A stretch of 64,000 nt of DNA from Pigmentiphaga humi (lineage in GTDB: Bacteria; Pseudomonadota; Gammaproteobacteria; Burkholderiales; Burkholderiaceae_B): NCBI RefSeq assembly GCF_900606115.1, contig NZ_UWPJ01000005.1:248001-312000 (forward strand). Direction: 5' to 3'. This document shows positions 8,867-17,415 of the stretch, piece by piece (position 1 is the stretch's first letter; each line of letters opens with the position of its first letter). Both the position numbers and the translations under genes were made by a program. The notes under the pieces were generated by a model. It did not search any database. It had not been told where the DNA came from and saw nothing but the letters and a program-made list of their open reading frames with translations.

Positions 8867-10250
8867 CGCCCAGCCCGCGCTGCACCGCATGCGCGGCGCG
8901 CAGGACGAGGGCGTCCCGGCCGCGCTGGCCGACGATGTGCAGTCCGATCGGAAGTCCGTCGCGGGTCAGGCCTGCCGGAATGCTGATGGCCGGCTGCTGG
9001 GTCAGGTTGAACAAGGACGCGAACGGGGTCCACGCGCGCCGATTGGCATAGGGCTCGTAGTCCTCGGGATAGGAGCGCTCGGCCGGGAAGGCCGGCGCGG
9101 CGACCGTCGGCGTGACCAGCAGGTCGTAGTCCCGCGCGAACGCCAGCGAGCGGCGGCCCAGCGCCTGGCAGGCCTCGTGAGCCGACAGGTATTCGGCGAG
9201 CGAGACGTGCGGCGTCTCGTCGAGGATCTCCTGCAAGGCGGGCCCCAGGAGCCCGCGCTTGTCCGCGGGCAGCGTCCGCAGCGCATGCTGGTAGCCGGCT
9301 TTCAGCAGGACCAGGTAGGGGTCTATCGGGTCGGGGTAGCCCGGATGGGCCGGGGCGACCTCGGCCGCGCCCAGGCCGGGCAGCACCTCTGTCGCGATGG
9401 CCGCGATGCGGGCGGCGATCTCCGGATGCACCCTGGGCGCGAACCCGAGATCGGTGGTCCAGCCTATCCGCAGGCCCTCCAGCCCTCCCGACAGCGCCGC
9501 GACGTAATCGACGCCGTCGCCCGGCAAAGCCGAGGCGTCGCGCGCGTCGGGCTGGCAGATGACGTTCATCAGCAGCGCCGCATCGGCCGCCGAGCGGGCG
9601 AGGGGGCCGATGCAGGCCAGGCCGCCGGCCGCGCTGGGCGGATAGATCGGAACGCGGCTGCCGGTCGCCTTCATGCCGACCACGCCGGTCAACGCGGCGG
9701 GAATGCGGATGGAGCCGCCCGCGTCGGAACCGATGGCGAACGTGCAGAAACCGGCGCAGACGGCCGCGGCGGCGCCGCCGCTGGACCCGCCCGGCTGCAT
9801 CCGCGTGTCCCAGGGATTGCGGGTAATACCCGTCAGCGGGCTGATCGTGACGGGCCCGGCGCCGAACTCCGGCATCGTGGTCAGCCCGAGGAACACCGCG
9901 CCGGCCTCCATGCAGCGGGCAACCGCCGGCGAGGTCTCGGCGACCGGCGCTTCCGGCGTCGTGCGGGATCCCCTGCGGAAGGGATGGCCGGCGACCATCA
10001 TGTTGTCTTTGACGGCGAAGACGATGCCGTCGAGCGGCCCGCAAGGCTGTCCGGTCCGCCAGCGTGCCGCGCTGGCGCCCGCCGCGGCGCGCGCGCGCTC
10101 CACGTCCAGCGCCGTGAAGGCATTGATGTCCGCGTTGAAGTGTTCGATGCGGGCGATCTGGGCCTCCAGCACGTCCACCGGGCTCAGGGCGCCGGCCGCG
10201 AAAGCCGCCGTCAGCTCGCCTATCTCCAGATAGGCCGGGTCGCTGCTCAT
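8829..10250 (-). CDS. amidase-signature family hydrolase, last gene of the nicotinate operon
   Basis: The 473-residue product is an amidase-signature (AS) enzyme like GatA or fatty-acid amide hydrolase. The catalytic Lys is in FAVKDNMMV near residue 80. The Gly/Ser-rich signature PGGSSGGAAAAV comes next, then GSDAGGSIRIPA with the acylated Ser. The N-terminal helix pattern SPVDVLEAQIARIEHFN is typical. It hydrolyses an amide bond and starts 12 bp after nicX, so it is probably co-transcribed. No alpha/beta-hydrolase NicD is present in the operon. An AS amidase could fill the N-formylmaleamate deformylation step; that is inference only. The end overlaps the convergent LysR gene by 38 bp. Confidence 0.82.
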   Translation of the reverse strand: MSSDPAYLEIGELTAAFAAGALSPVDVLEAQIARIEHFNADINAFTALDVERARAAAGASAARWRTGQPCGPLDGIVFAVKDNMMVAGHPFRRGSRTTPEAPVAETSPAVARCMEAGAVFLGLTTMPEFGAGPVTISPLTGITRNPWDTRMQPGGSSGGAAAAVCAGFCTFAIGSDAGGSIRIPAALTGVVGMKATGSRVPIYPPSAAGGLACIGPLARSAADAALLMNVICQPDARDASALPGDGVDYVAALSGGLEGLRIGWTTDLGFAPRVHPEIAARIAAIATEVLPGLGAAEVAPAHPGYPDPIDPYLVLLKAGYQHALRTLPADKRGLLGPALQEILDETPHVSLAEYLSAHEACQALGRRSLAFARDYDLLVTPTVAAPAFPAERSYPEDYEPYANRRAWTPFASLFNLTQQPAISIPAGLTRDGLPIGLHIVGQRGRDALVLRAAHAVQRGLGAIPRPPLRVPAA

Positions 10251-10262
10251 GCTCTACTCCTC

Positions 10263-11315
10263 CTATTGCGCCGTAGCGCCTGCGACGCGCTGGTCTTCGG
10301 GAATCACGTCGCCATCGACGACCATGGGCGCGCCGTCGACATAGAACGAACATCCCCGCATCGGAATATCCAGGTGTGCCGGCGTCCTGTGCTTCCCGGA
10401 CGGGCCGGTGGAAAAAAGAAAGTTGCCGTAGAACGCCCGGGCTTCCATGCCTATGGTCGGATGCTTGTCGTACAGGCCCAGCGACGTCCAGCGGGCGCGC
10501 GGCTGCAGGCCCCATCCGAGGTGGGACACGCCGTACGCATTGGGGTCGCGGAATCCGTCCAGGTAGGACCGCAGGAAGTCGGCGTCGAGTCCCCCTTCGA
10601 TGCGGGTGATGAAGCCGGCCTCGATGGTCAGCGCGATGGCGGTCTGCACGTACGACTTGAACGGCAGGATGATGTCGCCGGGCGCCAGCACCACGCGGCC
10701 GTGCGCGGTCTCGTCGTCGGTCAGCCGCGCCACGAAGCCGCTGGGCCAGTGGTCCCACCGGCCGGGCTCGTCGACGAAGCCGTATTCGGCCGTGATCGGA
10801 TACTGGCCGATCCGGGCATGCAGATCCGTGCCGGCCGGCGACGTGACGCGCATCGTGGAGCCGGCGGCATAGGCCGCCTTGGCGGCCAGCACCCGGCGCC
10901 GGTCTTCCCGGGTCGGCACGATGCGGGCCAGCACTTCCGGCGCATCGTAGGCCAGCAGGATGCGGGTGCCGGACGCGAGCACCTCCTTCTGTCCCGGCGT
11001 GAACAACAGAAAAACGAAGTCCACCACCAGATCGGCGGCTTTCATGGCGGCCAGCGCCATGGGGTTGCGGTCGATCGGCGATTGTCCGCTGACCACGGTC
11101 GGATCGGAGCCGACCTCGAAGAGGTCCCAGTTGGGCTCGATGTCCAGCCGCGACACCGTCGCGCCCAGCGCGGCGGCGGCGCGCCCGGCGGCATCGATCA
11201 AAAGGGGATTGGAATTGGCGGAGGTGAGCAGCAGGACGTTCTGTCCCGGACCGACCTCGGACAGCTCGAGCACCTCGCGCCACATCGCTGTCGATCGGGT
11301 ATCGCTTACCGGCAT
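10263..11315 (-). CDS. nicX: 2,5-dihydroxypyridine 5,6-dioxygenase
   Basis: The 350-residue product equals the usual NicX length. NicX is a mononuclear Fe(II) enzyme that opens the ring of 2,5-dihydroxypyridine to N-formylmaleamate. The expected ligands are visible: His265 in SHLGWG, then His314 and Asp316 in AHLDIP. The fold resembles leucine aminopeptidase T-like M29 proteins. The ATG at 11315 has GGAG about 9 bp upstream. It sits 6 bp after a Bug gene and 12 bp before the amidase gene. The presence of nicC and nicF in the same operon strongly supports the call. Confidence 0.88.
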   Translation of the reverse strand: MPVSDTRSTAMWREVLELSEVGPGQNVLLLTSANSNPLLIDAAGRAAAALGATVSRLDIEPNWDLFEVGSDPTVVSGQSPIDRNPMALAAMKAADLVVDFVFLLFTPGQKEVLASGTRILLAYDAPEVLARIVPTREDRRRVLAAKAAYAAGSTMRVTSPAGTDLHARIGQYPITAEYGFVDEPGRWDHWPSGFVARLTDDETAHGRVVLAPGDIILPFKSYVQTAIALTIEAGFITRIEGGLDADFLRSYLDGFRDPNAYGVSHLGWGLQPRARWTSLGLYDKHPTIGMEARAFYGNFLFSTGPSGKHRTPAHLDIPMRGCSFYVDGAPMVVDGDVIPEDQRVAGATAQ

Positions 11316-11321
11316 GTCTGG

Positions 11322-12326
11322 CTACTCCACGGCAATGTTATTGGTCCGGATGACGCCGCCCCACACCCGCGCTTCTTTCGCCATGACCGCCTGCAGCTCG
11401 GCCGGCGTGCTGCCCACGGGCTTGATGTCGATCCGGGCGAAATCGGCCTGCACGTCCTTGTCTTGCAAGGCTTGCCGGACCGCCCGCGCGAAACGCTGCA
11501 CCGTCTCGTCCGGCGTCTTCGGCGGGGCGAGGAAGGCGAACCAGTTGCCGGTGGGTTCCAGGCCCGGATAGAAGTCCGACATGGGCGGAACGTCGGGCAG
11601 CGACGGATCGCGTTCCTTGCTGGTCACCGCCAGCGGGATCAGCTTGCCCGCCTTGACGTGCTCGATGGTCGAGGTCAGGCCGGTCGTCATCGAATCGACC
11701 TGCGTGCCCAGCAGGGCGCTCAACGCCGGCGCCGAGCCCTGGAAAGGGACGTGCAGGATATCGACGCCCGCCTCGGCGTTCAAGGCGGCCAGCAGCAGGT
11801 GCGAAGCCGTGCCCACGCCCATGGAGCCATACGACACCCGGCCCGGATTCTTTTTCGCATAGGCGATGTATTCCTGGAACGTGCGGGCGGGAAACGAATC
11901 CGGCACGAACAGCACGAAAGGACTGGTGGCGGTCAGGGAGACGGGAGCGAAGGAGGTATGGTCGAAACCCAGCTTCGGATACAGGAGCCTGTTGACGACC
12001 AGCGTCGCCGGCGCGGTGTAGAGCATCGTCAGGCCGTCGGCCGGCGCGCGCAGCACGTATTGCGCGCCGACGTTGCCGCCGGCGCCCGCGCGGTTCTCGA
12101 TGAAGACCGGCTGCTTCAGTTCGCGCGAGATCAGCGGCGCCAGTTTGCGCGCGGTGTAGTCCAGGGTCGCGCCGGCCGGGAAGGGAACGATGATGCGGAT
12201 GGGGTGTTCGGGACTCTGCGCGGCGGCGTCCGTCCCGATGCCCGCGCCGGCCCATGCCGCCGCGCAGCAGATCGCAGATACCAACGCGCGCAAGGCGCCG
12301 GGGGAAAACATCGGCTTGCTCATCAT
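11322..12326 (-). CDS. Bug/TctC-family periplasmic solute receptor (nic operon, copy 1)
   Basis: The 334-residue product has a signal peptide and the tripartite-tricarboxylate receptor fold. It opens with EHPIRIIVPFPAGATLDYTAR, then ENRAGAGGNVG, YGSMGVGTASHL and HVPFQGSAPAL. Bug proteins capture a carboxylate in the periplasm; no TctA/TctB membrane partners are encoded here. The start at ATG 12326 (MMSK) has GGAG 8 bp upstream. Its place just ahead of nicX suggests a pyridine carboxylate or pathway acid as ligand, which is inference. Confidence 0.85.
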   Translation of the reverse strand: MMSKPMFSPGALRALVSAICCAAAWAGAGIGTDAAAQSPEHPIRIIVPFPAGATLDYTARKLAPLISRELKQPVFIENRAGAGGNVGAQYVLRAPADGLTMLYTAPATLVVNRLLYPKLGFDHTSFAPVSLTATSPFVLFVPDSFPARTFQEYIAYAKKNPGRVSYGSMGVGTASHLLLAALNAEAGVDILHVPFQGSAPALSALLGTQVDSMTTGLTSTIEHVKAGKLIPLAVTSKERDPSLPDVPPMSDFYPGLEPTGNWFAFLAPPKTPDETVQRFARAVRQALQDKDVQADFARIDIKPVGSTPAELQAVMAKEARVWGGVIRTNNIAVE

Positions 12327-12366
12327 GATGGTCACTCCAAAGAAGCTGCCATGGCGATACGACGGT

Positions 12367-13116
12367 TCATGCACCGCCCCGCGGATCGGCCGTCGTCCGA
12401 TCCGGAGGCTGCAGCCTGCCGATGGCCTCGGCCACGGTGACCACGTCGGCGAACATGCCGAACAGATTGGAAAGGCTGGCGTTGTGCTCGGCGTCGCTGC
12501 GCGTCGCGCAGCCGTCGGCCAGTATGGCGACCTTGTAGTTCAGCATCTGCGCATCGCGCGCGCTGGCCTCGCAGCAGACGTTGGTGGCCGTGCCCGCTAT
12601 CAGCACGGTGTCGATGCCGCGGCCGGCCAGCCGCTCGTGCAGATCGCACGCCCCCTGGATGAACGCCGAGTAGCGGGACTTCGCCGCGCGCATGTCCTGC
12701 GGCTGGACGTCCAGTCCATGCCAGAGCTCATAGCCCGGGTTTCCCGGCGTCAGCGCATCGCTCCAGGCATCGAACACTTCTTCGCGCGCGAAGAAGTCCC
12801 GGTAGCGGGGCCAGGCCGCGGACACTTCGCGCGATCCGTTCATCTGCACCCAGCACACCGTTCCCCCGGCGCCCCGCAGCGCCTGGGCCAGGGCATTGAT
12901 TCTCGGCACGAGAGGCAGGCAGTGCGGCGAATAGCCCGGCTGCCCCGCTTCGAGCCAGCAGTTCTGCATGTCCACGACCACCATTGCGGTACGGGCCGGA
13001 ACGAAGTGCGGATAGATGGCGGCCTGCCCGCGCCGCTGCGCGATGCGCGCCGCGATCTCGGGAAACAGGTCGATGCGGTGATCGGGCATGTTGCCGGACG
13101 GTTGGGAGGAGTTCAT
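12367..13116 (-). CDS. nicF: maleamate amidohydrolase (isochorismatase fold)
   Basis: The 249-residue product is a cysteine hydrolase of the isochorismatase/nicotinamidase superfamily. Asp in VVDMQN is near residue 47, Lys is in the AAKSRYSAF region, and the catalytic Cys is in GTATNVCCEASARD near residue 180, forming the family triad. In the nicotinate pathway NicF converts maleamate to maleate and ammonia. The operon context with nicX and nicC supports this over nicotinamidase. Its start ATG overlaps the stop of the upstream Bug gene by 4 bp. Confidence 0.82.
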   Translation of the reverse strand: MNSSQPSGNMPDHRIDLFPEIAARIAQRRGQAAIYPHFVPARTAMVVVDMQNCWLEAGQPGYSPHCLPLVPRINALAQALRGAGGTVCWVQMNGSREVSAAWPRYRDFFAREEVFDAWSDALTPGNPGYELWHGLDVQPQDMRAAKSRYSAFIQGACDLHERLAGRGIDTVLIAGTATNVCCEASARDAQMLNYKVAILADGCATRSDAEHNASLSNLFGMFADVVTVAEAIGRLQPPDRTTADPRGGA

Positions 13117-14078
13117 TGCGGCGTTATCCCTGCTGCGTCGAAGACCTTCTTCCACATGCCGGCTTCGGCCTTGACGGATCGCTCGAACTCTTCCGGCCGG
13201 TTCGCCAGCGGAATGAAGCCGATGCCGGAGAGCCGGTCCCGCGTCGCCTGGCTGCGCACGATCGTCGCGGCATCGGCCTGCACTTTCTGCAGCACGGCGG
13301 GCGGCGTCTTCGCCGGCGCGACGATCGCATACCAGGCGTCCACGGTCATCCGCGGCAAGCCGGCCTCGGCGGCGGTGGGAACATCGCCGGCCGGCGCAAA
13401 GCGCGTGTCGCCGAGCACCATCAGCGGCTTGAGCCGGCCGGCGGCGCTATAGGTCAAGGCGGTCGTGGCGTCGAAGATCACTTCCGCATCCCCCGCCACC
13501 ACGGCTTGCGTGGCCTGGGGCGCCGACTGATAGGGCACGTGGACCATCTTGATGCCGGTCTGCTGCATGAGCATTTCCCCCGCCAGGTGGGGGATGGTCC
13601 CGACGCCCGGCGAAGTGAAATTGAGTTTGCCGGGATTCTTGCGCGCGTACTCGACGAATTCCGCGACGCTGTTCACGGGCACCTTGGTCGAGACGAACAT
13701 CAGGATGGGCCCCGACCCCAGCTGCGAAATGGGCGCGAGATCCGTCAGCGGCGCGAACGGCATCTGCTTGAACAGCAGCGGATTGAGCACCATCACGCCG
13801 GACGGAATGACCAGCAGCGTGTGGCCGTCGGGCAGGGCCCGGGCGACCCGGTCGCTGCCGATGTTCCCGCCGGCTCCCGCGCGGTTCTCCACGACGACCG
13901 GCTGCCCCCATGCCTTGGAAAGCCCTTCGGCGAGCACGCGCGCCACGGCATCCGTCGGGCCGCCCGCGCCATAGGGAACGACGATGGTCACCGGATGCGA
14001 AGGGTATTGCGCGAGCGCCGCACCGGAAAGGCACGTCATGGCGGCGATCGCGATGAACCTGATGAAGCGGGCAAGCAT
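13113..14078 (-). CDS. Bug/TctC-family periplasmic solute receptor (nic operon, copy 2)
   Basis: The 321-residue product has a signal peptide ending near ALAQ. Receptor motifs follow: HPVTIVVPYGAGGPTDAVAR, ENRAGAGGNIG, FTSPGVGTIPHLAGE and HVPYQSAPQA. The start at 14078 has GGGAG 6 bp upstream, better than the in-frame ATG at 14090. The stop overlaps nicF by 4 bp, so the two are coupled. The substrate is unknown; nicotinate or hydroxynicotinate is plausible from context. Confidence 0.85.
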   Translation of the reverse strand: MLARFIRFIAIAAMTCLSGAALAQYPSHPVTIVVPYGAGGPTDAVARVLAEGLSKAWGQPVVVENRAGAGGNIGSDRVARALPDGHTLLVIPSGVMVLNPLLFKQMPFAPLTDLAPISQLGSGPILMFVSTKVPVNSVAEFVEYARKNPGKLNFTSPGVGTIPHLAGEMLMQQTGIKMVHVPYQSAPQATQAVVAGDAEVIFDATTALTYSAAGRLKPLMVLGDTRFAPAGDVPTAAEAGLPRMTVDAWYAIVAPAKTPPAVLQKVQADAATIVRSQATRDRLSGIGFIPLANRPEEFERSVKAEAGMWKKVFDAAGITPQ

Positions 14079-14147
14079 GGTGTCTCCCAATGCGCAGAAC
14101 GAAGAAGAAAGCGTTCTTGATCGAAATGGCCGGCAACGACGCGCGCG

Positions 14148-15257
14148 TCACTCCAGTGCGACGGTCATCGCGTCGTAGCCGTACACCCAGTCGGCATCCA
14201 TGTCTTTCTTGGTCCACTCGTTGGCGTGCGAATCGCGCTGGATCCGGGCGGTACGCGCATAGCGCGCCGACTCGTAGCGCTGGAAGGCGACGCCGGGATC
14301 GGGAAACTCGTCTATGCAGCGCGCGAGCACGACCGCGTCCTCGAACGCCATGCCGGCGCCCTGCCCCATGTGCGGCGTGGTCGGATGGCAGGCGTCGCCC
14401 AGCAGCACGGCGCGCCCACTGCTCCAGGGCGAGAACGGGTCGCGCTCGAGCATGGGCCAGCAGGTGATCTCGGTGGCGGCTTTCAGGACTTCCTGCACTT
14501 CCTCGTGGAAATCGCCGAAGGTCGCCAGCAGGTCGTCCACCGACGCCGGCCGCGGCTGGTAGTCGCCGTGGGTCCACGGCTGCGGGCTGCCCGTGACCAG
14601 GTTGATCTCGTCGCGCGCCTCGGTGGTGTAGTAGACCAGCACGTAGCGGTCCGGCGCCCACCACTTGGTGTTGTCGGCGGGACGCAGGTGCGAATTCCTG
14701 ATGAGCGCGCGATAGGCGACCAGGCCGTGGTAGTCCGCCGGCGCAACGCCGAACAGGATCTCGCGCACGCGCGAATGCACGCCGTCGGCGCCGATCACGA
14801 TGTCGGCCATCGCGCTGGCGCCATCCTCGAAATCCAGGTGCACCTCGTCGGGCTGCTGGGTCATCTGCGCCAGGCGGCGGCCGAACTGCACCGTCCCGGC
14901 CGGCAGCGTGCGGTACAGCACCTCCTGCAACGCGCCCCGATGGAAGGCCTGGAAAGGCGCGCCATAGCGTTCTTGCATCTCGGGCACCGGCACGGTGAAC
15001 AGCAGCTCGCCGGTGTTCCAGGCCCTGCTGAATTTGAGCCGGGGCCGTATGCCCGCGGCCTGCATCTGCCGCTCGAGCCCGAGTTCCCGGAAGATGCGGG
15101 TGGAATTGGGCGCGATATTGATGCCGGCGCCCACCTTGTTGAGCCGTGGCGCCTGTTCGTAGACGGTGCAGGCATGCCCCGCGCGCTGCAGCATGGTCGC
15201 GGCGAGCAGGCCTCCCATGCCCGCGCCCACCACGGCGATCCGGTATTTCTTCGACAT
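14148..15257 (-). CDS. nicC: 6-hydroxynicotinate 3-monooxygenase
   Basis: The 369-residue product is a class A FAD monooxygenase. GAGMGG near residue 11 is the Rossmann site, the DG motif GADGVHSRVRE is near residue 155, and GDACHPTTPHMGQGAG near residue 285 is the FAD ribityl/pyrophosphate motif. NicC decarboxylates and hydroxylates 6-hydroxynicotinate to 2,5-dihydroxypyridine with NADH and O2. Length and neighbours (hydroxylase upstream, nicF and nicX downstream) fit NicC better than salicylate hydroxylase. It starts 15 bp after the preceding Bug gene. Confidence 0.87.
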   Translation of the reverse strand: MSKKYRIAVVGAGMGGLLAATMLQRAGHACTVYEQAPRLNKVGAGINIAPNSTRIFRELGLERQMQAAGIRPRLKFSRAWNTGELLFTVPVPEMQERYGAPFQAFHRGALQEVLYRTLPAGTVQFGRRLAQMTQQPDEVHLDFEDGASAMADIVIGADGVHSRVREILFGVAPADYHGLVAYRALIRNSHLRPADNTKWWAPDRYVLVYYTTEARDEINLVTGSPQPWTHGDYQPRPASVDDLLATFGDFHEEVQEVLKAATEITCWPMLERDPFSPWSSGRAVLLGDACHPTTPHMGQGAGMAFEDAVVLARCIDEFPDPGVAFQRYESARYARTARIQRDSHANEWTKKDMDADWVYGYDAMTVALE

Positions 15258-15272
15258 TGATCCTCCTTGACC

Positions 15273-16253
15273 TTACTCGAGACGGGTGCCCGTGGTTTCG
15301 ATGAGATCTTTGTATTTCGCGACGTCATCGATCATGAACTGGCGGAACTGGGCGGGCGTGAGCGGCGGCGCGGCCTGCATGCCGTATTTGGCGAGCTGCT
15401 CGCGCACGTCGTCCGACCGCAGGGCCTTGACGACCTCGGCGTTCAACCTGGAGACCACGTCGGCAGGCGTGTTCTTGGGCGCGACCAAGCCGTACCAGAA
15501 GGTGGTCTGGAACTGGGGCAGCCCGGCCTGCGCGAAGGTGGGCGTGCCGGGCGCGCCTGTCAGCCGCTTGTCGCCGGTCACGGCCAGGCCGGCCAGCTTG
15601 CCCGCATTGATTTCCGGAATGATCGACCCGGCCGTGCCTGAAATGAGCAGGTCGATGTGCCCCGGCAGCACGTCGGCCAGGGCTTGGGAAACCCCCTTGT
15701 AGGGCACGTGGGTAAGTTTGATTCCCGCTTTCTCGGCCACCAGCTCCGTGGCCAGGTGGTGCACCGATCCGATTCCGGTCGAACCGTACGAGAAGCGCCC
15801 GGGCTGCGCCTTGGCCTTGGCGATCAGGTCCTGCAGGCTGGTGATCCCGGACGCCTTGCTGGCCACCAGGATCCAGTCGCCGCGGATCAATTGCGCCACG
15901 GGCGCAAAGTCGTTGATCGAATCGTAGGGCAGCTTCGCGTTCGCCACGGCATTGATCGAATGGGTATCGGTGATCAAGGCCATCGTGGTGCCGTCCGGCG
16001 CGGCCTTGGCGGCCGCATCGGTAGAGATGATCGAGCTGCCGCCCGGCTTGTTCTCGACGACCGCGACCGTGCCCAGCCCGGCGGCCAGCTTGCTGGCGAT
16101 CAGGCGGGCAATCAGGTCGGCGCCGCCGCCGGGCGGATTGGGCACGAAGATGCGGATCGGCTTGTTGGAGAAGTCCTGGGCGAGCGCCGCGCCGCAGAGC
16201 AGCATGCCGGACGCCAGCGCAATAAAGCTTCGTTTGAACCGGTAGACGTTCAT
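15273..16253 (-). CDS. Bug/TctC-family periplasmic solute receptor (nic operon, copy 3)
   Basis: The 326-residue product has a signal peptide ending near ALAQ. The receptor motifs NKPIRIFVPNPPGGGADLIAR, ENKPGGSS, YGSTGIGSVHHLATE and HVPYKGVSQALAD are present. It lies between the coxG-like gene (11 bp upstream) and nicC. As the first of three receptors in the operon it is a candidate for nicotinate capture. No cognate permease is visible in the window. Confidence 0.85.
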   Translation of the reverse strand: MNVYRFKRSFIALASGMLLCGAALAQDFSNKPIRIFVPNPPGGGADLIARLIASKLAAGLGTVAVVENKPGGSSIISTDAAAKAAPDGTTMALITDTHSINAVANAKLPYDSINDFAPVAQLIRGDWILVASKASGITSLQDLIAKAKAQPGRFSYGSTGIGSVHHLATELVAEKAGIKLTHVPYKGVSQALADVLPGHIDLLISGTAGSIIPEINAGKLAGLAVTGDKRLTGAPGTPTFAQAGLPQFQTTFWYGLVAPKNTPADVVSRLNAEVVKALRSDDVREQLAKYGMQAAPPLTPAQFRQFMIDDVAKYKDLIETTGTRLE

Positions 16254-16264
16254 GATGAGCCCTA

Positions 16265-16780
16265 TCAGAGATCGGGAGAGCGGCCGCCCTGCCCTTCGGA
16301 AATTCCCGCTGCCGCCGCGCCGCTCGCGGCGTCCGGCGCGGGTCCCAGAATCGAACGGAAATTCGCGAAGAACTGCTCGGTGTACTTGCGCGCGGTGCTG
16401 TCGATGAGGCGGGCGCCGAGCTGGGCGATCTTGCCGCCTATGTTCATTTCCGCCTGGTAGCGCATCAGGGTCTCGCCGGCCGATACCGGCTGCAATCCGA
16501 TGCGGGCCGAACCCTGGGCGAAGCCGGCCACGCCGCCGACGCCCTCGCCGCTGATCACATAGCCCGACGGCGCCTCGATCTCGGACAGGGCCACCTTGGC
16601 CTTGAAGCGAACCTTCATCGGCCCGATCTTGATTTCCACGACCGCGTCGAAGCCGTCTTCGCCAGTGCGGACCAGCTCCGCGCACCCCGGCAAGGCGCGC
16701 CTGAGCACCTCGGGATCGTTGAGCGCCGCCCACACCGCGTCCTGTGCGGCGGGCAGCCGCTGTTCGTCTTCCATCTGCAT
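16265..16780 (-). CDS. CoxG-like SRPBCC protein
   Basis: The 171-residue product is of the CoxG / carbon-monoxide-dehydrogenase subunit G family (START/SRPBCC fold). It shows LPGCAELVRTGEDGF, IGPMKVRFKAKV and GGKIAQLGARLID, then a Ser/Gly/Ala-rich tail from ~145. CoxG-type proteins accompany molybdenum hydroxylases and are thought to help assemble or membrane-anchor them. It follows the three hydroxylase subunit genes, separated from the iron-sulfur subunit by 71 bp. The ATG at 16780 opens the conserved MQMEDEQRLPA start. Confidence 0.8.
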   Translation of the reverse strand: MQMEDEQRLPAAQDAVWAALNDPEVLRRALPGCAELVRTGEDGFDAVVEIKIGPMKVRFKAKVALSEIEAPSGYVISGEGVGGVAGFAQGSARIGLQPVSAGETLMRYQAEMNIGGKIAQLGARLIDSTARKYTEQFFANFRSILGPAPDAASGAAAAGISEGQGGRSPDL

Positions 16781-16851
16781 GTTCGATTGCCTTTGCTTGC
16801 AGTGCGTCCCGCTCCAGCCGGGACCATTCCCTCGGCGCCGCCGAGGACGGA

Positions 16852-17415
16852 TCAGCGGTCCGGCCGCAGCCGCGCAGCCGCGTCCAGCACGGCCGCGACG
16901 ATGTTGATGTAGCCCGTGCAGCGGCACAGATTGCCGTCCAGCGCGGCACGCACCTCGTCGGCGCTCGGGTCGGGATTGCGCCGCAGCAGCTCGGCCGCCA
17001 CGGCGAGAAAACCGGGGGTACAGAAGCCGCACTGCAGCGCGTGGCGGCGCTTGAACGCCTCTTGCAGCGCATCGAGTTCTGCCCCGGCGGCCATGCCCTC
17101 GACCGTGCCTATATCGCAGCCCGCGGCCTGGACGGCGAACATCAGGCAGCTGCGCGCGGTCGCGCCGTCGACCATGACGGTGCACGCCCCGCAGACGCCA
17201 TGCTCGCAGCCGATGTGCGTGCCGGTGAGCCCGGCGTGATGGCGCAGGAAATCCGCCAGCAGCAGGCGGCAGGGCACGGTGCGGGTCACTTCGCGTCCGT
17301 TGATCCGCAGCGTGACGGTGGCTTCGCCGGCCGGGTCGTTCTGCTGCCGTGCCGCGGCATTCGCCTCGGGGCAAGACGCATCCACCGGGTCGCATACGTG
17401 TACGTGTTCACTCAT
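16852..17415 (-). CDS. nicotinate hydroxylase, 2Fe-2S subunit
   Basis: The 187-residue product is the small iron-sulfur subunit of a xanthine-dehydrogenase-family hydroxylase. The plant-ferredoxin cluster is in GCEHGVCGACTV with a later Cys in SCLMF. The second cluster uses CGFCTPGF and CRCTGY. A ~35-residue N-terminal extension (Cys/Glu/Ala-rich) precedes the ferredoxin domain. It passes electrons from the Mo centre to FAD. Its start overlaps the stop of the Mo-subunit gene by 8 bp. Nicotinate as substrate is inferred from nicC, nicF and nicX downstream. Confidence 0.87.
   Translation of the reverse strand: MSEHVHVCDPVDASCPEANAAARQQNDPAGEATVTLRINGREVTRTVPCRLLLADFLRHHAGLTGTHIGCEHGVCGACTVMVDGATARSCLMFAVQAAGCDIGTVEGMAAGAELDALQEAFKRRHALQCGFCTPGFLAVAAELLRRNPDPSADEVRAALDGNLCRCTGYINIVAAVLDAAARLRPDR

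Noticed and set aside
8889-12440. An 1183-codon plus-strand frame opposite the nicX region
   Set aside because: Shadow of the amidase, nicX and Bug genes; Arg/Gly/Gln-rich with no domain.
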